This document shows, piece after piece, positions 24,172 to 36,593 of a DNA stretch of 64,000 nucleotides. The position numbers and the translations under genes are program-made. The stretch lies in NCBI RefSeq assembly GCF_001039355.2, contig NW_019775955.1:75010-139009 (forward strand), in the 5' to 3' direction. Within the stretch, counting starts at the first letter, position 1, and every line of letters begins with the position of its first letter. Below the pieces are notes generated by a model. The model was not told the origin of the DNA and did no database searches. It saw only the letters and a list, made by a program, of their open reading frames with translations. The stretch comes from Lingula anatina. Lineage: Eukaryota > Brachiopoda > Lingulata > Lingulida > Lingulidae.

Positions 24172-27100
24172 AATGGTGGCATAGATATGTATGGACAGAT
24201 GAACGGATACTTATCAAGCCCGATTACGGCCAGGACCGTTTATGAAGAAGTTAAAATTAAGAGGAAGGCCCACATTGGATTTAAAAGCCACCGAATGGTA
24301 GATTTGCTCAAGTTAAAGCTAGGTTTTAGCAGGGTTTTAAATAAAATCGTTAGAGTTAAGTTTCAATGTGCATCAAAGAACTGTGCGTGACATACTGTTT
24401 GGTTTGTACCTAAAACAATGTTCATACTGTATGAGATGTTGTAGCTTTAACGCATGCACATGATGGGATGCCTGCAATTCGACCAACACAATTCTGCATA
24501 TGGAAACTGCTTTATTTGTAGTTTTTAAGAAATAGCATGCACTGCCTCACCCCATCAGTCGTGTTTAAACTTGAAATAACCACAATCAGGTTAAGAGCAT
24601 TTCCATGACAGTTTGATTTTATTAGTTGTACGTATTACACGTGATACCCGATATCAAACACACTTGCACGAGAGACACTAAAAGCTCTCCTGGGTTTAAA
24701 TTAAAACTCACGCGCTATTTGTCGTGCTGTACACTTATTACCTAAAACAAACGTTCGATAAGAACGTCACGTGTAAGACAATCGCGTGAAGGCATACTAA
24801 TCAGTGACTTATCCAGAGTATTTTCCAATCTCAATCCCTCATTAACAAATTTAGTTGAAATCTTACGACGACGTGATATATGCGTTACAGAAAATATTTT
24901 CCTGCTTTTACAGGACTATTAGATATTTAAACCACTAACTGCAAAGTGGTAAATGTAAATGTGTGGTATACGTTCCCCAGCATATTGGAAGTTTTCAACT
25001 TTGAACTAATAATATTGCTTTTAATTTCTATGGATAGTAGACAGCATACAGTACGTGTTAGTAAGGACCCGCCAAAAAAACCGTTGTTTCAGTTGTTTGA
25101 CGCGTTTTAGGGGTGTTTGTCACATATAATATGGGGTAATTAACCAACGTGCATTCTTTAGTAGAAAGGACAGATGCAATAATAAAGAAAATACAAACCC
25201 ATTCTTTGTCGCTATTTTAACTGTCCCTGAAATACACACATTTTCAACATTTTCAAACCTTGATGAACTGAAAAAACCTTGAGGGCATTTTCAGGAGCCT
25301 TTTCAATGGAACATCTGTCATTCACGCCTCTTATTTACTTGCAGCGCATGTCTAAAGGCCGTATAATTAATTTTCCTCTTAATGTTTATATTTTAACATT
25401 TTGGCCGCATTTTCCGTAAGGCTTGGACCTTGGTAATGTTGACCGACACACAAATTAAAGGAAAGTAACCATTTTGATCAACAATGAATGTTGGTTGTGT
25501 TGGAAGAAGCATAGTCTCTATTGCATTATCTAGATTGCATTATCTATCATTATCTAGATACATAAGCGGTTTCTAAGCACATTTCCTTTAAATTGTAGTC
25601 GATGGTTTCCTATAAAATACACGGCAGTAAAGCTGATTTATAGTCTTTGGACTTGAAACATAATAATCTATTGCTGTACCCATAAAAATACCATCCCAGT
25701 GAGATGGCAAACCCCTTGCTTCTGAGTAGTTCGCGTAAAACTAATAAATTATCGTTTTTTTACCAATAGATGAAAACTTAGATTAAATTCCTTTACTTTT
25801 AATGTCTTTGTGACTTCAGTTCATTAACGAAGCAAACAAAAATACGTGGCTGATTCCAAGTCATGAAACAACCATTAAAGGGTTATTTGAATCTCCATAT
25901 TTTCCAAATTATCAACTGTTAAAGAGGTATACACCTTAAAAAGGACACTCATATCAGTGTCTAGTCACAGCAACGGCGAGCGGTGCGTCTGGTCTTATCT
26001 GGGTTCTACCACTGTACCAGGGGTGTCAAGCGGCAAGGTAGGCCTATTCCTTCCGGTATGTTGATCTGGAATAACATGCCAGCCATCATCCGTACCTTGT
26101 CCGAGGTGGTTCATATTTTTTGTAGGACCAGTAGAGCGATAATTGGGGGAGTGGTTACTAACCTATAGGGTGTCAATCTTGCGACTTTGATGGCCGCGGT
26201 AGCATTCAAACTGGATTATCTCAGAGCGCATTCAGAACAGCGGACCAACAGATCCACGGATCAAATATGGTGTCCCACTAAAAAGCTTATAACCACTTAA
26301 AATTCCCGATTAGAGACGGGATTACGCAACAAGCATTCAAGTGGGTCGGTCATATTTGATCCGTGGATCTGTTAGACCGCCATTCTGAACGCGCTCTCAC
26401 AGAAGGTAATATTGATTTTGTTTGTCAGTTGGATTTACCAGACATCATAACAACGTGTTTACAAGACAATCGCGTGAGGGAATGTTAATATAGGGCCTAT
26501 ACATCTCCCAGTCTGCTGTTGACAATTTCTCATTAACGACTTCAAATGAAGTCTACGAGAAAGAAAGATACATAGGCCTATGCGATTAACATTTTTTTCC
26601 TGCTTTCACTCAAACTCCATAGTCACTAGATTGAAATTTCTATGAAATGACCTCACACACTTGCAGCAAAATGGAAAAAAATTATTTCGCCCGCCTAAAA
26701 GAAATTAAAGGCTTTTCATTTTTATGAGCCCGCATATGTAGCAAATCTTTTCATATTTAAAACGACTTTCAAACAGGGCACTGCATTCATACGGTATTTT
26801 AGGTCACTAGATTGCAGATAACGCTGAGAATTTGTCTCAGCTATGACCTAACATTTGAGAACCTGGCAGAAACTGGACCCGACTCGTCTCGTAACCGTAG
26901 GCTTTGTGTTAAGTCTTGTCTACTTTATAGCTTGAGGTAAGTGGACATAATGTCTACCAAATCGTAACAGGATGTGCGTGTAGTTTGTTTGTAGTTGGCT
27001 GTAAATTGTGTAAATTGCATAATGTTAAAAGAGCCGCAAATTCGGTCAAAGAATTATGGATCAACTTTGCCTCTATTCTTTATATCCTTGCCATCCTCCT

Positions 27101-27503
27101 TGGTTGAAGGTAATCTCCCGTGGCCTATTTTATGCTCTTGCAGTGTGCGCGTGCCTAGTCCCTTTGACCCCCAATATGTATAGGGCCTACGATAGTGAAT
27201 CAATCACTTCTTTTTTAGGCCATTCACATTAGAAAGTTAACCGCGGTCGAGTTTCCTCTGTTTGGACGTAATTTGACTTTTTGTCCTGGGACTGTTCTGA
27301 CCTAGCTGAATCTAGACAAGACGAACAAGAATGTATTGTGCAGAACACCTTTGCCCTAATAGGATCTATAGTTTTGAATTGATTTGATCCCCATGCATAA
27401 AACAAGGCAAAGTAAACATACCGGGTTTTTTGTATGATCCCATGTAAAACAGGGCAAAGTAAAAATATGTTGTACAACGTAATGTAATTTTTTTTTCATA
27501 CAG
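22521..27503. other. Non-coding stretch upstream of the PhyH-family gene
   Basis: No coding exon is recognised. It contains a T-run of about 38 bases (24132-24169), an inverted-repeat element (26224-26396) and two TAGGCCTAT nonamers (26039-26047, 26573-26581). A polypyrimidine tract with 'cag' at 27501-27503 marks the probable acceptor for the first coding exon of the next gene, so any 5'UTR exon and promoter lie somewhere in this stretch. Confidence 0.5.
26224..26396. mobile_element. MITE-like element with terminal inverted repeats of about 47 bases
   Basis: The left arm gagcgcattcagaac... (26224-26270) matches the reverse complement of the right arm (26350-26396, ending ...gaacgcgctc) with a few mismatches. 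Both arms carry agatccacggatcaaatat. The 173-base element has no coding capacity. The triplet TCA stands directly outside both ends, which may be the target-site duplication. The superfamily cannot be named. Confidence 0.75.
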
Positions 27504-27523
27504 TAAAGCATCTCATATTCACC

Positions 27524-30500
27524 ATGAGTGAGAGGCAGACAACAGATGCGTTCCCAGGGGTACAGAAGACGGAGCCAAAACCTGAGATTTTCACTGTCCC
27601 CCCACCTCAGCCCAAGAAAAAGAAACCTGGTCAGCTCACTGCCCAGCAGGTCAAACAATTCTTTGAAGAGGTAGATATTATAGTGAATAGGTTGTTATCA
27701 ATTTGTTATCAATTTTTTATTGTATTTAGAATCTTTTAACACTGCAAGCCACATGAAAATTTTCTTCACTTTTTACTTATACTTCTTTGTATTCTGGCAT
27801 AATTTCAAAATAATTTAGTTTTTACATTTCTCCAGGGCTATGTCGTTGTAGAAGATTTCTTTACACGCGAAGAACTTGATGCATGTAGAGACGCTGTGGC
27901 GGGGTTGGTGGATGATCTGGCAAAGAAGTTGTATGATGGTGGGAAGATTAAAAGTAAGGATTGCACAGGCCACACCAAGGAGGAATATTAGTGTTTTTAG
28001 CATGCAGACATGCCTTTTAAAAAATCTTTTACCCCAACCCCCTTCAAGTAAAATCACAGAGCTGCCATTTATGTTGGCTAGGACCTTATAAAATAAGTAA
28101 TAAATATTTGTTTTAGCTGGAGAAATATACTTTGATGTTAATATTCATTTTGCCAATTATCATCATTTTAATTAAAACTTCATCCTTCTTCATCACAAAT
28201 ACACCTTAATTGACATGGAAACCAAATCCCTCTGGCAGACAGAAACTTGCATATGAGGATGATATACTTTCATGTTATTATTTTTGATAATTTTGAATAT
28301 TTGTCTGTTAAAAAAATCAGACCACCTTATCAGCAACATATGTGGTGAAATTACATTGTATCTAACGATATTTGCATCAGGTGTTTTGTCGTCTACCTAG
28401 TGAAATGAAAATGATCACTTGTACCTTGCATTGTTCCTGTTTATGGCACAATTTTCAAATTACATGTATTTTTCATTAACCCTTTTTCACAGAATTGACA
28501 AACATGGGTTTGTCTTGCAGTATAATTTGGAATGCTGTGTGCTCATTTCATTTGAGTAGATGATGAGATTTTGCAGCTGTTTCAATCAGTATTTCATATC
28601 AGTACCAGCAATCTTTTACCTTCTTTCTACTAGAACTGTACAGAGACCAAGGATTGTTCACCAGACTGACAGCCATTGAGAAAGAATTCCCTGGAGCTAA
28701 CATTATTCTCCATAAAAGCCAAAACATGCCAAAGGTAATCATTTTCAAAATCACACAATTAAAATCATTGTGCAGTGGAAAGTGCCCTATCACTGTGCTG
28801 CTATAGGCATTGTTATAGCTTTATTAACAGGTTTCCAACTAGGACATTTCGTGACACATTTAAATTTCTCATATAAGAAGTATACTCTACAGCTTTCTTC
28901 AAAATGTAAAAGTAAACACTTGTAAGTACTTAGTTGCAGGTTAGTCAAAGTCACCTTGAGTTTCAGACTAATTCTTTACTGTCAGCACACCCCTGCGGTT
29001 CACAGTTTAAAATGCATATATGGTAAATATTTTATCTTTTCAATAAACGAAAATTATAAAACTTTCAGATACATAAAAATTATGATTACATGTACCGGTA
29101 TATAGAGCATTTTTGGTGCTTTTACTGCATTGAAAAGAAAAGAAGTATTGAGTAGCCTGCTTTTCAATTTTACTGCTACCACTCAGTAGGATATTCTAAT
29201 TTTAAAGCTTATGACTTATAATTACAGTATCTTTAAAATTTACAATTTCCCCCATGAAAAAGATCAAGTGATTATTGTAGTTGGTTTCCACCAACCTGAA
29301 ACTCAGGGTTGTTAAACAGCTACCAGTGCTTTGATCTCCAAATGTTTCTGAACGAAATGGTCTAGATTAAGATTCCACGTTATCAATTTAGGCAATCCAG
29401 GAGCTTTGGACCAATGAGCGCCTGCTGAATGCTGTGGAGCAACTGATTGGGCCAGATATAGCAGGCCATCCTGTGTGGAATCTGCGTACAAAAACACCCA
29501 AAAATGAAGCCACAACTGTCCCATGGCACCAAGGTACTGGTACAGACAGTTTTCATTTAAACACCATGGATCAAGGGCATTTAAAAAAAGTGATATGAAT
29601 TAAATAGTCAAGTAGCTTTTGCTTGCAGATGTGCGGAAAACCTAGGGCACGCTGAAGGACCAGAGGACCTGCACTACTGTCTACAAGACTACAAGTAATC
29701 AGCAGGTCCTCCCAATTCTGTGCTGGGCCTAACTATTTTATTTCTGTTGGTATATGTGTACATGTGATAAATTTTAATGTATTGTATTTTCACATAAACC
29801 TTGCCAGCCCAGAGGACCTGGGATATCAAAAACCATGCAGGTCCTCTGGCATTTCAAGCACTCATGACCAGTCATATAGACATTCTGTTTCCCCATGTCT
29901 GTGATTGTTTTTTTAATTGATTTATAAAGTTTGAATCTTTTAAGGTATCAATAATCAGGTCAAATAATGATAATAATAATCAAGTTTGATATACATGTAT
30001 TGTTATCAGTCACTGAACAACCTGTATTTTGATACAAAAGTCATGCTATTTACTTCAACTATTTTTTTTGCCTAGATGTTGGCTACCTGGACAACAATTC
30101 CTATGAAGTTCTGCAGCCCACTGCATGGATACCACTTTTGGACTCTAATGAAAACAATGGTTGTATGCAGGTGAGATTCCTATTGATGCAGTTACGCATC
30201 AGCATTTACAGGATGGCAATTGTTTTCAGATGAATGGAAGAGGTGGAATTGACATTAGGTATTAAAGGAAAATATCAAAATCATGATTAAAATCACACCA
30301 AGGTTTTACCATCAGTGCTAGACAAGAGCACACTCCCTATTCTATGCTTCATTATAGTAGCTACCTCAAAGTTGTATTTGTTCTATGCAATAAAAGCACC
30401 ACAAATGCTATATAGAAATATATTTTTTATGCTTTCAGAATAATTTATATGAAAGATTGATGATTTCCATCCATAGAAAAGATTGGGTCATTACAGTAAT

Positions 30501-30836
30501 TAAAGGGAAGGTAGTGGTCTTTTAACCCCCACAGTTGACCCAACTAAAGAAATGGCATAAAGCTGAAATCAATCTTTGATTCAGATTGGGCCTTTTTTGG
30601 CCACCAGATTCTTTCAAACGTCCCCCCTCTCCATGCTACCCAACCATGGACCTACGTACAATGTAGCTCAATTATCACAGGTATGACCCGATTTTTATTT
30701 TTTCATTTTCTTTTTTTTTTTTTTTTTTAGTTAGTTAAGGGAGGTCACAAGACTGGACGTGTGGCGGAACACGAGTGCTGTGCTGGCAATACTTGGTACA
30801 CCATGTTGACAGAGGAAGAAATGGAGAAAACCCTGG
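27524..30836 (+). CDS. Phytanoyl-CoA dioxygenase family protein, six exons, 3' end missing
   Basis: Predicted Fe(II)/2-oxoglutarate oxygenase of the PhyH family. Exons: 27524-27670 (ATG in caccATG; MSERQTTDAFPGVQ), 27836-27953 (GYVVVEDFFTREELDA), 28634-28734, 29392-29533, 30076-30170, 30731-30836. All have GT-AG borders and phases that agree. The first two iron ligands are in VPWHQD across the exon 4/5 border (H-x-D). WIPLLDSNENNGCMQ followed by VKGGH is the typical strand pair after it. The protein so far is about 203 residues. The distal histidine and the arginine that grips 2-oxoglutarate are not found before the N gap, so the C-terminus is lost in the gap, missed or truly deleted. Substrate unknown; it is not close to human PHYHD1. 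Confidence 0.85.
29660..29849. repeat. Two intronic hairpins built from the same sequence
   Basis: In the fourth intron of the PhyH-family gene aggacctgc (29664-29672) pairs with gcaggtcct (29702-29710). About 100 bases later cagaggacctg (29810-29820) pairs perfectly with caggtcctctg (29838-29848) over a 17-base loop. The stems share the word AGGACCTG, so the unit has been used twice. Confidence 0.6.
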
Positions 30837-31215
30837 GTAACTTCCCACTGGAATTTTTTTTTCTCTCTCAATACTAGCATGATAAACGAGCACTTAGAAG
30901 AGTAGTAGAATAGTGGTATTTTTATATTACTGACAAGAGACCAATACCAGGAAGAAATGACTGAAGGTATTAATATAATCCAATTTAATTACACAGCAGT
31001 GAGCTGGTGTATTTTTTAAACACAAGGCAAATAGATGTTAAATGTTCAACAACACAGAAGAAAATAATGTCTTTAATGAACTACCGTATAGCTAAAAAAA
31101 AACACGACTATTGGTACGCGTATGATCGGTAACTGATTTAATTCTCGTAAAATTACCATCCGCCCCCTTCCTTATGAATAGGTATTACTTTATTAATACA
31201 ATGCAACCGTCGTGT

Positions 31216-31371
31216 AGCCGCATGTTAGAAGACAATGTTTGAATACGCACAGCAGTAGGAGGCCGCTACCCCTTCCCAGCAAGGAGTCAACTAAGCCGCA
31301 GGTTAGAAGACAATGCGTGATTACTCACAGCAGTAGGAGGCCGCTACCGCTCCCCAGCAAGGAGTCAACAC
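31216..31371. repeat. Two tandem 78-base units
   Basis: 31216-31293 and 31294-31371 both run agccgca...gttagaagacaatg...cacagcagtaggaggccgctacc...agcaaggagtcaac, with few differences. They lie in the stretch between the last PhyH exon found and the N gap. No open frame spans them. Confidence 0.8.
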
Positions 31372-32106
31372 AGCAGTGCGTAACCCGGGGTTAATTAGGG
31401 GTTATTAGCTGTCCACTTATGATCGGTATTGTTCGTCTTGATTGCATCACACTTCCTACTCACTATTGGTTCGACCGCCTCTTCTTTAAATGCTCTCTCA
31501 AAACTTTCCTCAGTCAGCCGAGAATGGAAACACGTTTATCTGCCGATAAACTACGTCGTTGATGTATTATTCGGCATCATTCTACAGTGAGTCATAAGGC
31601 TCTATCTATCATTTTTTTTCGTCTCGCATTTTACCAGATTAAGCTGACGCTTGAAAACTAAATTTAATGAATAATTTTCTCACGTGCACCGTATCCAGCT
31701 AATTTTACGACAATAACTACCACGGCACCTCCACCATTTGCAATTGTAGACGAACCACGTTTTTCCAACTGATAGGCCAATACAACTATACCAGACCCAT
31801 TGTACGAGAAAAGACCGTTTATATTTAATGAATTAAAAAACATTTGAGGATTGCGATTTTCTATTGATATACTATCGATGGTATCCCTGTATTAAATCAT
31901 CCACTGCTACCCCCTCTTTTGTAGTGTAGCATGACTCGTATCACAAGATGGCCTTAGAAATGAAGTAAGACAGGCCTACACTCTGATAGTTTTTAGTCTA
32001 TTATTAACCCTAATGTCGTTGCTTGTCATTCATTCTAGAACTCTCTGAGCCATCGCAAAATTATTTGCCAGGACATTTAAAGGCTACTTCTTAACGGATT
32101 TTTTTT

Positions 32107-32579
32107 NNNNNNNNNNNNNNNNNNNNNNNNNNNNNNNNNNNNNNNNNNNNNNNNNNNNNNNNNNNNNNNNNNNNNNNNNNNNNNNNNNNNNNNNNNNNNN
32201 NNNNNNNNNNNNNNNNNNNNNNNNNNNNNNNNNNNNNNNNNNNNNNNNNNNNNNNNNNNNNNNNNNNNNNNNNNNNNNNNNNNNNNNNNNNNNNNNNNNN
32301 NNNNNNNNNNNNNNNNNNNNNNNNNNNNNNNNNNNNNNNNNNNNNNNNNNNNNNNNNNNNNNNNNNNNNNNNNNNNNNNNNNNNNNNNNNNNNNNNNNNN
32401 NNNNNNNNNNNNNNNNNNNNNNNNNNNNNNNNNNNNNNNNNNNNNNNNNNNNNNNNNNNNNNNNNNNNNNNNNNNNNNNNNNNNNNNNNNNNNNNNNNNN
32501 NNNNNNNNNNNNNNNNNNNNNNNNNNNNNNNNNNNNNNNNNNNNNNNNNNNNNNNNNNNNNNNNNNNNNNNNNNNNNNN
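32107..32579. other. Assembly gap of 473 N
   Basis: Run of N between the truncated PhyH-family gene and the truncated TMA16 gene. Its true length is unknown. It probably hides the end of the first gene and/or the start of the second. The open frame reported through it is meaningless. Confidence 0.95.
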
Positions 32580-32600
32580 ATTTAATTTTTCACATATTGG

Positions 32601-32964
32601 CATTTTCAAGGTGTGACTTTGAAGTTCCATGGGCTTGAAGACCCATGCTAGTCACATTTTCTGAAAATCCATGATACGTATATTTTATTATTAAAAATTG
32701 ATGGTCATTATGCTGTTAAGCATTATGTAATATTGCATCAGAATAGAAGAAAACACAATTTTGGGTGCTGCTGCCATGATGACCATTATGGGAAAACCAT
32801 GTTACTGATGATTGCCAAACGTTCAAAAAAGAAATACAGGACTAAAATGCAGCCTGAGTTGGAAAAGCAGTCCAATTGGCTTCTTTTTCTGGAAGTTATA
32901 CATTTTCAAAGTGTGAACTTGAACTGCCATGGGCCTGAAGCCTTATGCTTGTTACACATTTTAC
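32601..32964. repeat. Imperfect 63-base direct repeat, 300 bases apart
   Basis: 32601-32663 and 32901-32964 share cattttcaa-gtgtga-cttgaa-t-ccatggg-ttgaag-c-atgct-gt-acattt with about 80 percent agreement by eye. Together with 32994-33120, which matches 7321-7447, this marks the gap-side flank as repeat sequence. Confidence 0.6.
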
Positions 32965-33208
32965 TTACATTGGTATTACCTGTTGAGCATAATTAAAATT
33001 TGATGTTGAATTTGCAGTTTAATATAATGTTCTTTTGCATCAGAATTGACAGTAGCCTATTTTGTGCATAGTTATTTCCTGCTTTTTGTCTGTACATTTG
33101 ACAGCTTTGCTGCCTTGTTAAAATTGTCTCTAAAATGTCCCGTCAGAGACATTTCAAATACCGTGTTTTGACCCATTCATAGAATGGTATTTTATTTTGT
33201 CTCTGCAG

Positions 33209-34366
33209 ATATCTTCATAGATTTGATGAGGAAATGGAACAGATAGAGCTTATCAAGAATAGTCTTAAAACTCGTCAAGGGGGGCAGCACATGTCAAGGG
33301 AGACTGCTATCAAGACAACTCTTGAGAGAGATAGGAGAGAGTATGAAGAAATGGGTATTGGTATGTATAGGGCATAGATAAACTTAATCACAACAATTTT
33401 TGGGTAACTATCTCTATAGGTTTCATTTTGATGTATAAAATTTTAATTATATTGCCATTGGGGGAATTCCAAGCAAAAATTCACTTGGTTATTGTAGGTG
33501 TTCTAACAAAGGTAAATTTTACTGTGCGTGTTTGTGTCTGTCATAAGAGTAATGTCATACAGAAAAGACTGTGCTGTGAGTTAATAGTCCTGGAATGATT
33601 TATCTTTTTCCTCTTTTTTTACTCAAAGGACATAATATAAATGTGTATGGTATACATTCGGTGGAATTTTACTTATTATTTACAGAAGTGCCAGATATAT
33701 TGAATGGAAAGAGACTGAAATATTTCAGGTGAGTTAATTTGATATTCTAAAAGATGCATTTACCGTGAATAGTATGTACAGTGCACTTCACAAAGCTTAT
33801 AAAGCATACTTAGAGGCTAAAAAAACGTTATCATGCAACAACACTCCTTAACACATACTATTTGTAAGTGGCTAAATTAGAGCACAATGTAACAAATATA
33901 AATGGCAGTGTGATGAAAGATTTATGTTTGGGCAGTGAAGTACTTCTTCTAATTGCCAAATTCCTTGGGTAATGTTGTGACCCCATTTGTAAGTGCAAGG
34001 GACTACTTCTACATATATACCTCCAAAGAAACTCACAACATCTGGTAGATGTGTAGTTGTTCTATTAATTATTTGGCAGATACATGTACATGTATGTGAA
34101 ATACTTATTTATGTTTGCAAATGCATTTTGTTTTAAGGGAGTGGAATGGAGAATTACGATACATACAGAATATAAAAATGAGGAAAATATCAGCAAAGGA
34201 CAAAGAACAGTGTGAGTCCAAAGCATCCCAGATGGATGTCAGAGACAAAAGAGTAGAGTTGGGGGAGACAGATGTAAAAAGCAAGACTGAGTCTTTAGAA
34301 GATGAAACAAAGACAGAAAATGTAGTGGGACAGCAGGTATTATCTCAAGTCATGGAGACTGGTTAA
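33209..34366 (+). CDS. TMA16: TMA16, last three exons, 5' end missing
   Basis: TMA16 (translation machinery-associated protein 16, human C4orf43) is a small nuclear factor of 60S ribosome biogenesis. Exons 33209-33360, 33686-33728 and 34138-34366 have matching phases (phase 1, then 2). They encode YLHRFDEEMEQIELIKNSL, then RQGGQHMSRETAIK, EVPDILNGKRLKYF and REWNG with NIKMRKISAKD, which line up in order with the human protein (YLNRF, EQIEL, RQGRRHCSRETVIK, EIPDILN, FREW, NIKMRKICAND). The stop is TAA at 34364-34366, after a charged Lys/Glu-rich tail of about 55 residues that is not conserved; a possible donor at 34337 could change this tail. The N-terminal exons (basic region) are not found and may lie in the N gap. 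Confidence 0.9.
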
Positions 34367-35021
34367 CTGAAAATATAGAATGGATAACATATCATTTTTG
34401 TTCAAAAAAAAAAAAAAAGGAAACCCACATAATTTTATGTTCATTTCCTTGATAATTTGCAAGTCTGTTGTCACTGTTAGATCATTCTGGAAGGAAGTAC
34501 TTCAACTTAATCAGTTGAAATAATTATTTATTTTATTAAATGTAGCTTGGAAACCTAATGACAAAAAGATTTTGGGAAGAGGAGAGAGTTTTACCATCCC
34601 AGATAGCATGCACCAATGGCCCACTTTTGGGCTTCCAATGTCTTTACTATTGGGTCATCAATGGCAGTCACCAGTAGCCCCATCAATTTTTGTTCAATGG
34701 GCCTCTGATTTTCCGATATGGCCCATTGGTGATATTCCATCAATCACCCGTCAGTCCCCCCCCCCCCCCCCCCCCGGTGGATAACAACATATGTGCCTCC
34801 TGTGTTCTATCTGGATAATGTATACACTTATTAATTGACCTTACCAGGAAGCCGCATATCACTGATTGATACTCCACTTATACAAGAAAACAATGATCTA
34901 CACAAATTATTTTGTTTTTATTTTTTGTTATTTTTCGTTTTATTTTTTTTCTCCTATGCATTAAGTAGGGCTACTGCATTGTACCAGTGTACGCAGCATC
35001 AATAAGATGTTAAAATCTCAC

Positions 35022-36593
35022 CGATCTGTATTGATCCAGTGCCGGAATTGCTGCCATCCCCTTTAAATTTCTGATGAAACATTACCAAGTCACACACATC
35101 GTGATAGCATTTGCTGCTGTTGCTTCCAGAAGAAAAAGGGTCTTAAGTACCCTTACCTGATTCTCCTACTGCTGGTGCTTCCTTTTCCAGAAACTTAGGC
35201 TTAAGAAGGTCACAGAGTCATGCGAAGTCCAGCTCCGTATCGCAGCTACCTGAATCACTGGGCACCACCATGTTGGTGACATCATGTTGAGAACTCGCCG
35301 CTCTCGCTGTGATGGGGATATCCTGCGTGGATTCTGTTTCTGGTTCCATTTTCTCCATGTTCCCCTTTTTTCCTTCTGCTGGCTCCTTCAGGGAGCGAAT
35401 TGCCTCCTGCAGTAACAAAATCTGTGCCAGCGGCAGAATCTTTGCAAAATTCTTTTGAATGAGAGTTTCAGTCAACATTTTGCAGGATTTAAGCGACGTA
35501 AAGCCCGCATCTCTAAGAAGCTCCATTGTCTCGTCGGACAGTTCGTTCATTATCCTCCAACTTTGTAATTCCTCTGCTGCCATGATTCTCTGATAAACTG
35601 TAGACTTATCAGCAATATACGTAGATGAGAAGTAATCAAAAAATTCTGCACAAAAAAAAAATTAATACAGATAATATATTGCTCTGTTCATGTACTATTA
35701 ATCTTACGGTGCACTCTGCATGACTTGCTGCTGCCGCTGGGCCGTTTAAAACTGCAAATGACCGTTGGACAGTTACATGTGACTGAGGCAGCTGGTTCTG
35801 ATTGGACTGGCCACTGGTCAGTTACACGTGACCAGCTGAATTGCTATAACAAAGAGGGTGCGGGAATAAAGGTCCTTAGACAACTCTCCTGTGCGAGTTT
35901 TAAATACCAATTAGTTTTAAATGTGCACATATTTAATGACATCTCCAAAGCAAACTGTAAAGCAACATGACTTGTTACACTTAGGACTTCTGAGTTAGCC
36001 TAGAAAATGCATTTGATACAGCAAACTATTTTCTAATTTTACCTCGAATTTTGAAAAAAAATATTTGGTATGTTTAATAATTATGTCTTATGGTATGGTA
36101 TGGTGTAAATGGAAGTCACCCAGCGCAGGTTCTTTTGTTGAAGTTAGGGGGAAAAAACTTGTGGCACCACTTATTCATTCTACCGCTTCTATGCCAATTC
36201 ATAGGTCTAAAATTAATGCACATGGATAGTGAGCAGGAGTGACAAAAGGAGGTGGCTTAAAAGGTAAAGAAAATCCTTGATGAAGGTAAGGCAATGTGAC
36301 TCCCATTTACACCATTATTCGTCTCCTAATTTTAACATCTAATGTCTGTCCCAGTGAGGCAGTTGGTAAGGGGGGGGGGGGGGAATACAGTTGTCTTAAT
36401 GTCACAAGTCAGATGCTGCATAATTACCTGCAGCAGCAGGCTGCCCAGTAGCTGAATCAGCTGTCAAGGCTTGGAGCTCCTGACGGATGTTGGCCATAAC
36501 ATGCTGGGTGATACGATCAGCCATAACTTCCTCACATGCTGTGTCAACTGCCTCCTCAGAAGCAGGTGCTAATGCTGCTGCTGCTTGTTTTTT
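35022..36593 (-). pseudogene. Unidentified gag-like or host-derived gene, two exons with in-frame stops (copy 1)
   Basis: Two exon-like blocks lie on the minus strand. Block 36428-36593 (cccag acceptor, gtaatt donor) is Ala/Glu rich (KKQAAAALAPASEEAVDTA). Block 35022-35645 follows a T-rich tract and gcag. It has an ATG-initiated MAAEELQSWRIMNEL and LLRDAGFTSLKSCKMLTE, which looks like a helical SAM-like fold of the kind often seen near the N-terminus of mobile-element ORFs. The frame stops at TGA (35218-35220), yet stays open afterwards through LCDLLKPKFLEKE, a second stop (TAA) and CYHDVCDLVMFHQKF, ending at a gtgag donor. Both stops are in both copies. I do not recognise the family; a decayed mobile-element gene is most likely. 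Confidence 0.5.

Noticed and set aside
31530-31610. Plus-strand METRLSADKL reading that resembles a motif in DIRS-type retroelement polymerases
   Set aside because: Only about a dozen residues before a stop, and no supporting RT or recombinase motif nearby.
32091-32630. Minus-strand open frame of 179 codons
   Set aside because: It runs through the 473-base N gap; nearly all residues are unknown.
35218-35220. TGA in the gag-like frame as a selenocysteine codon
   Set aside because: A second, TAA stop follows in the same frame and no selenocysteine-insertion hairpin was identified, so a pseudogene is simpler.
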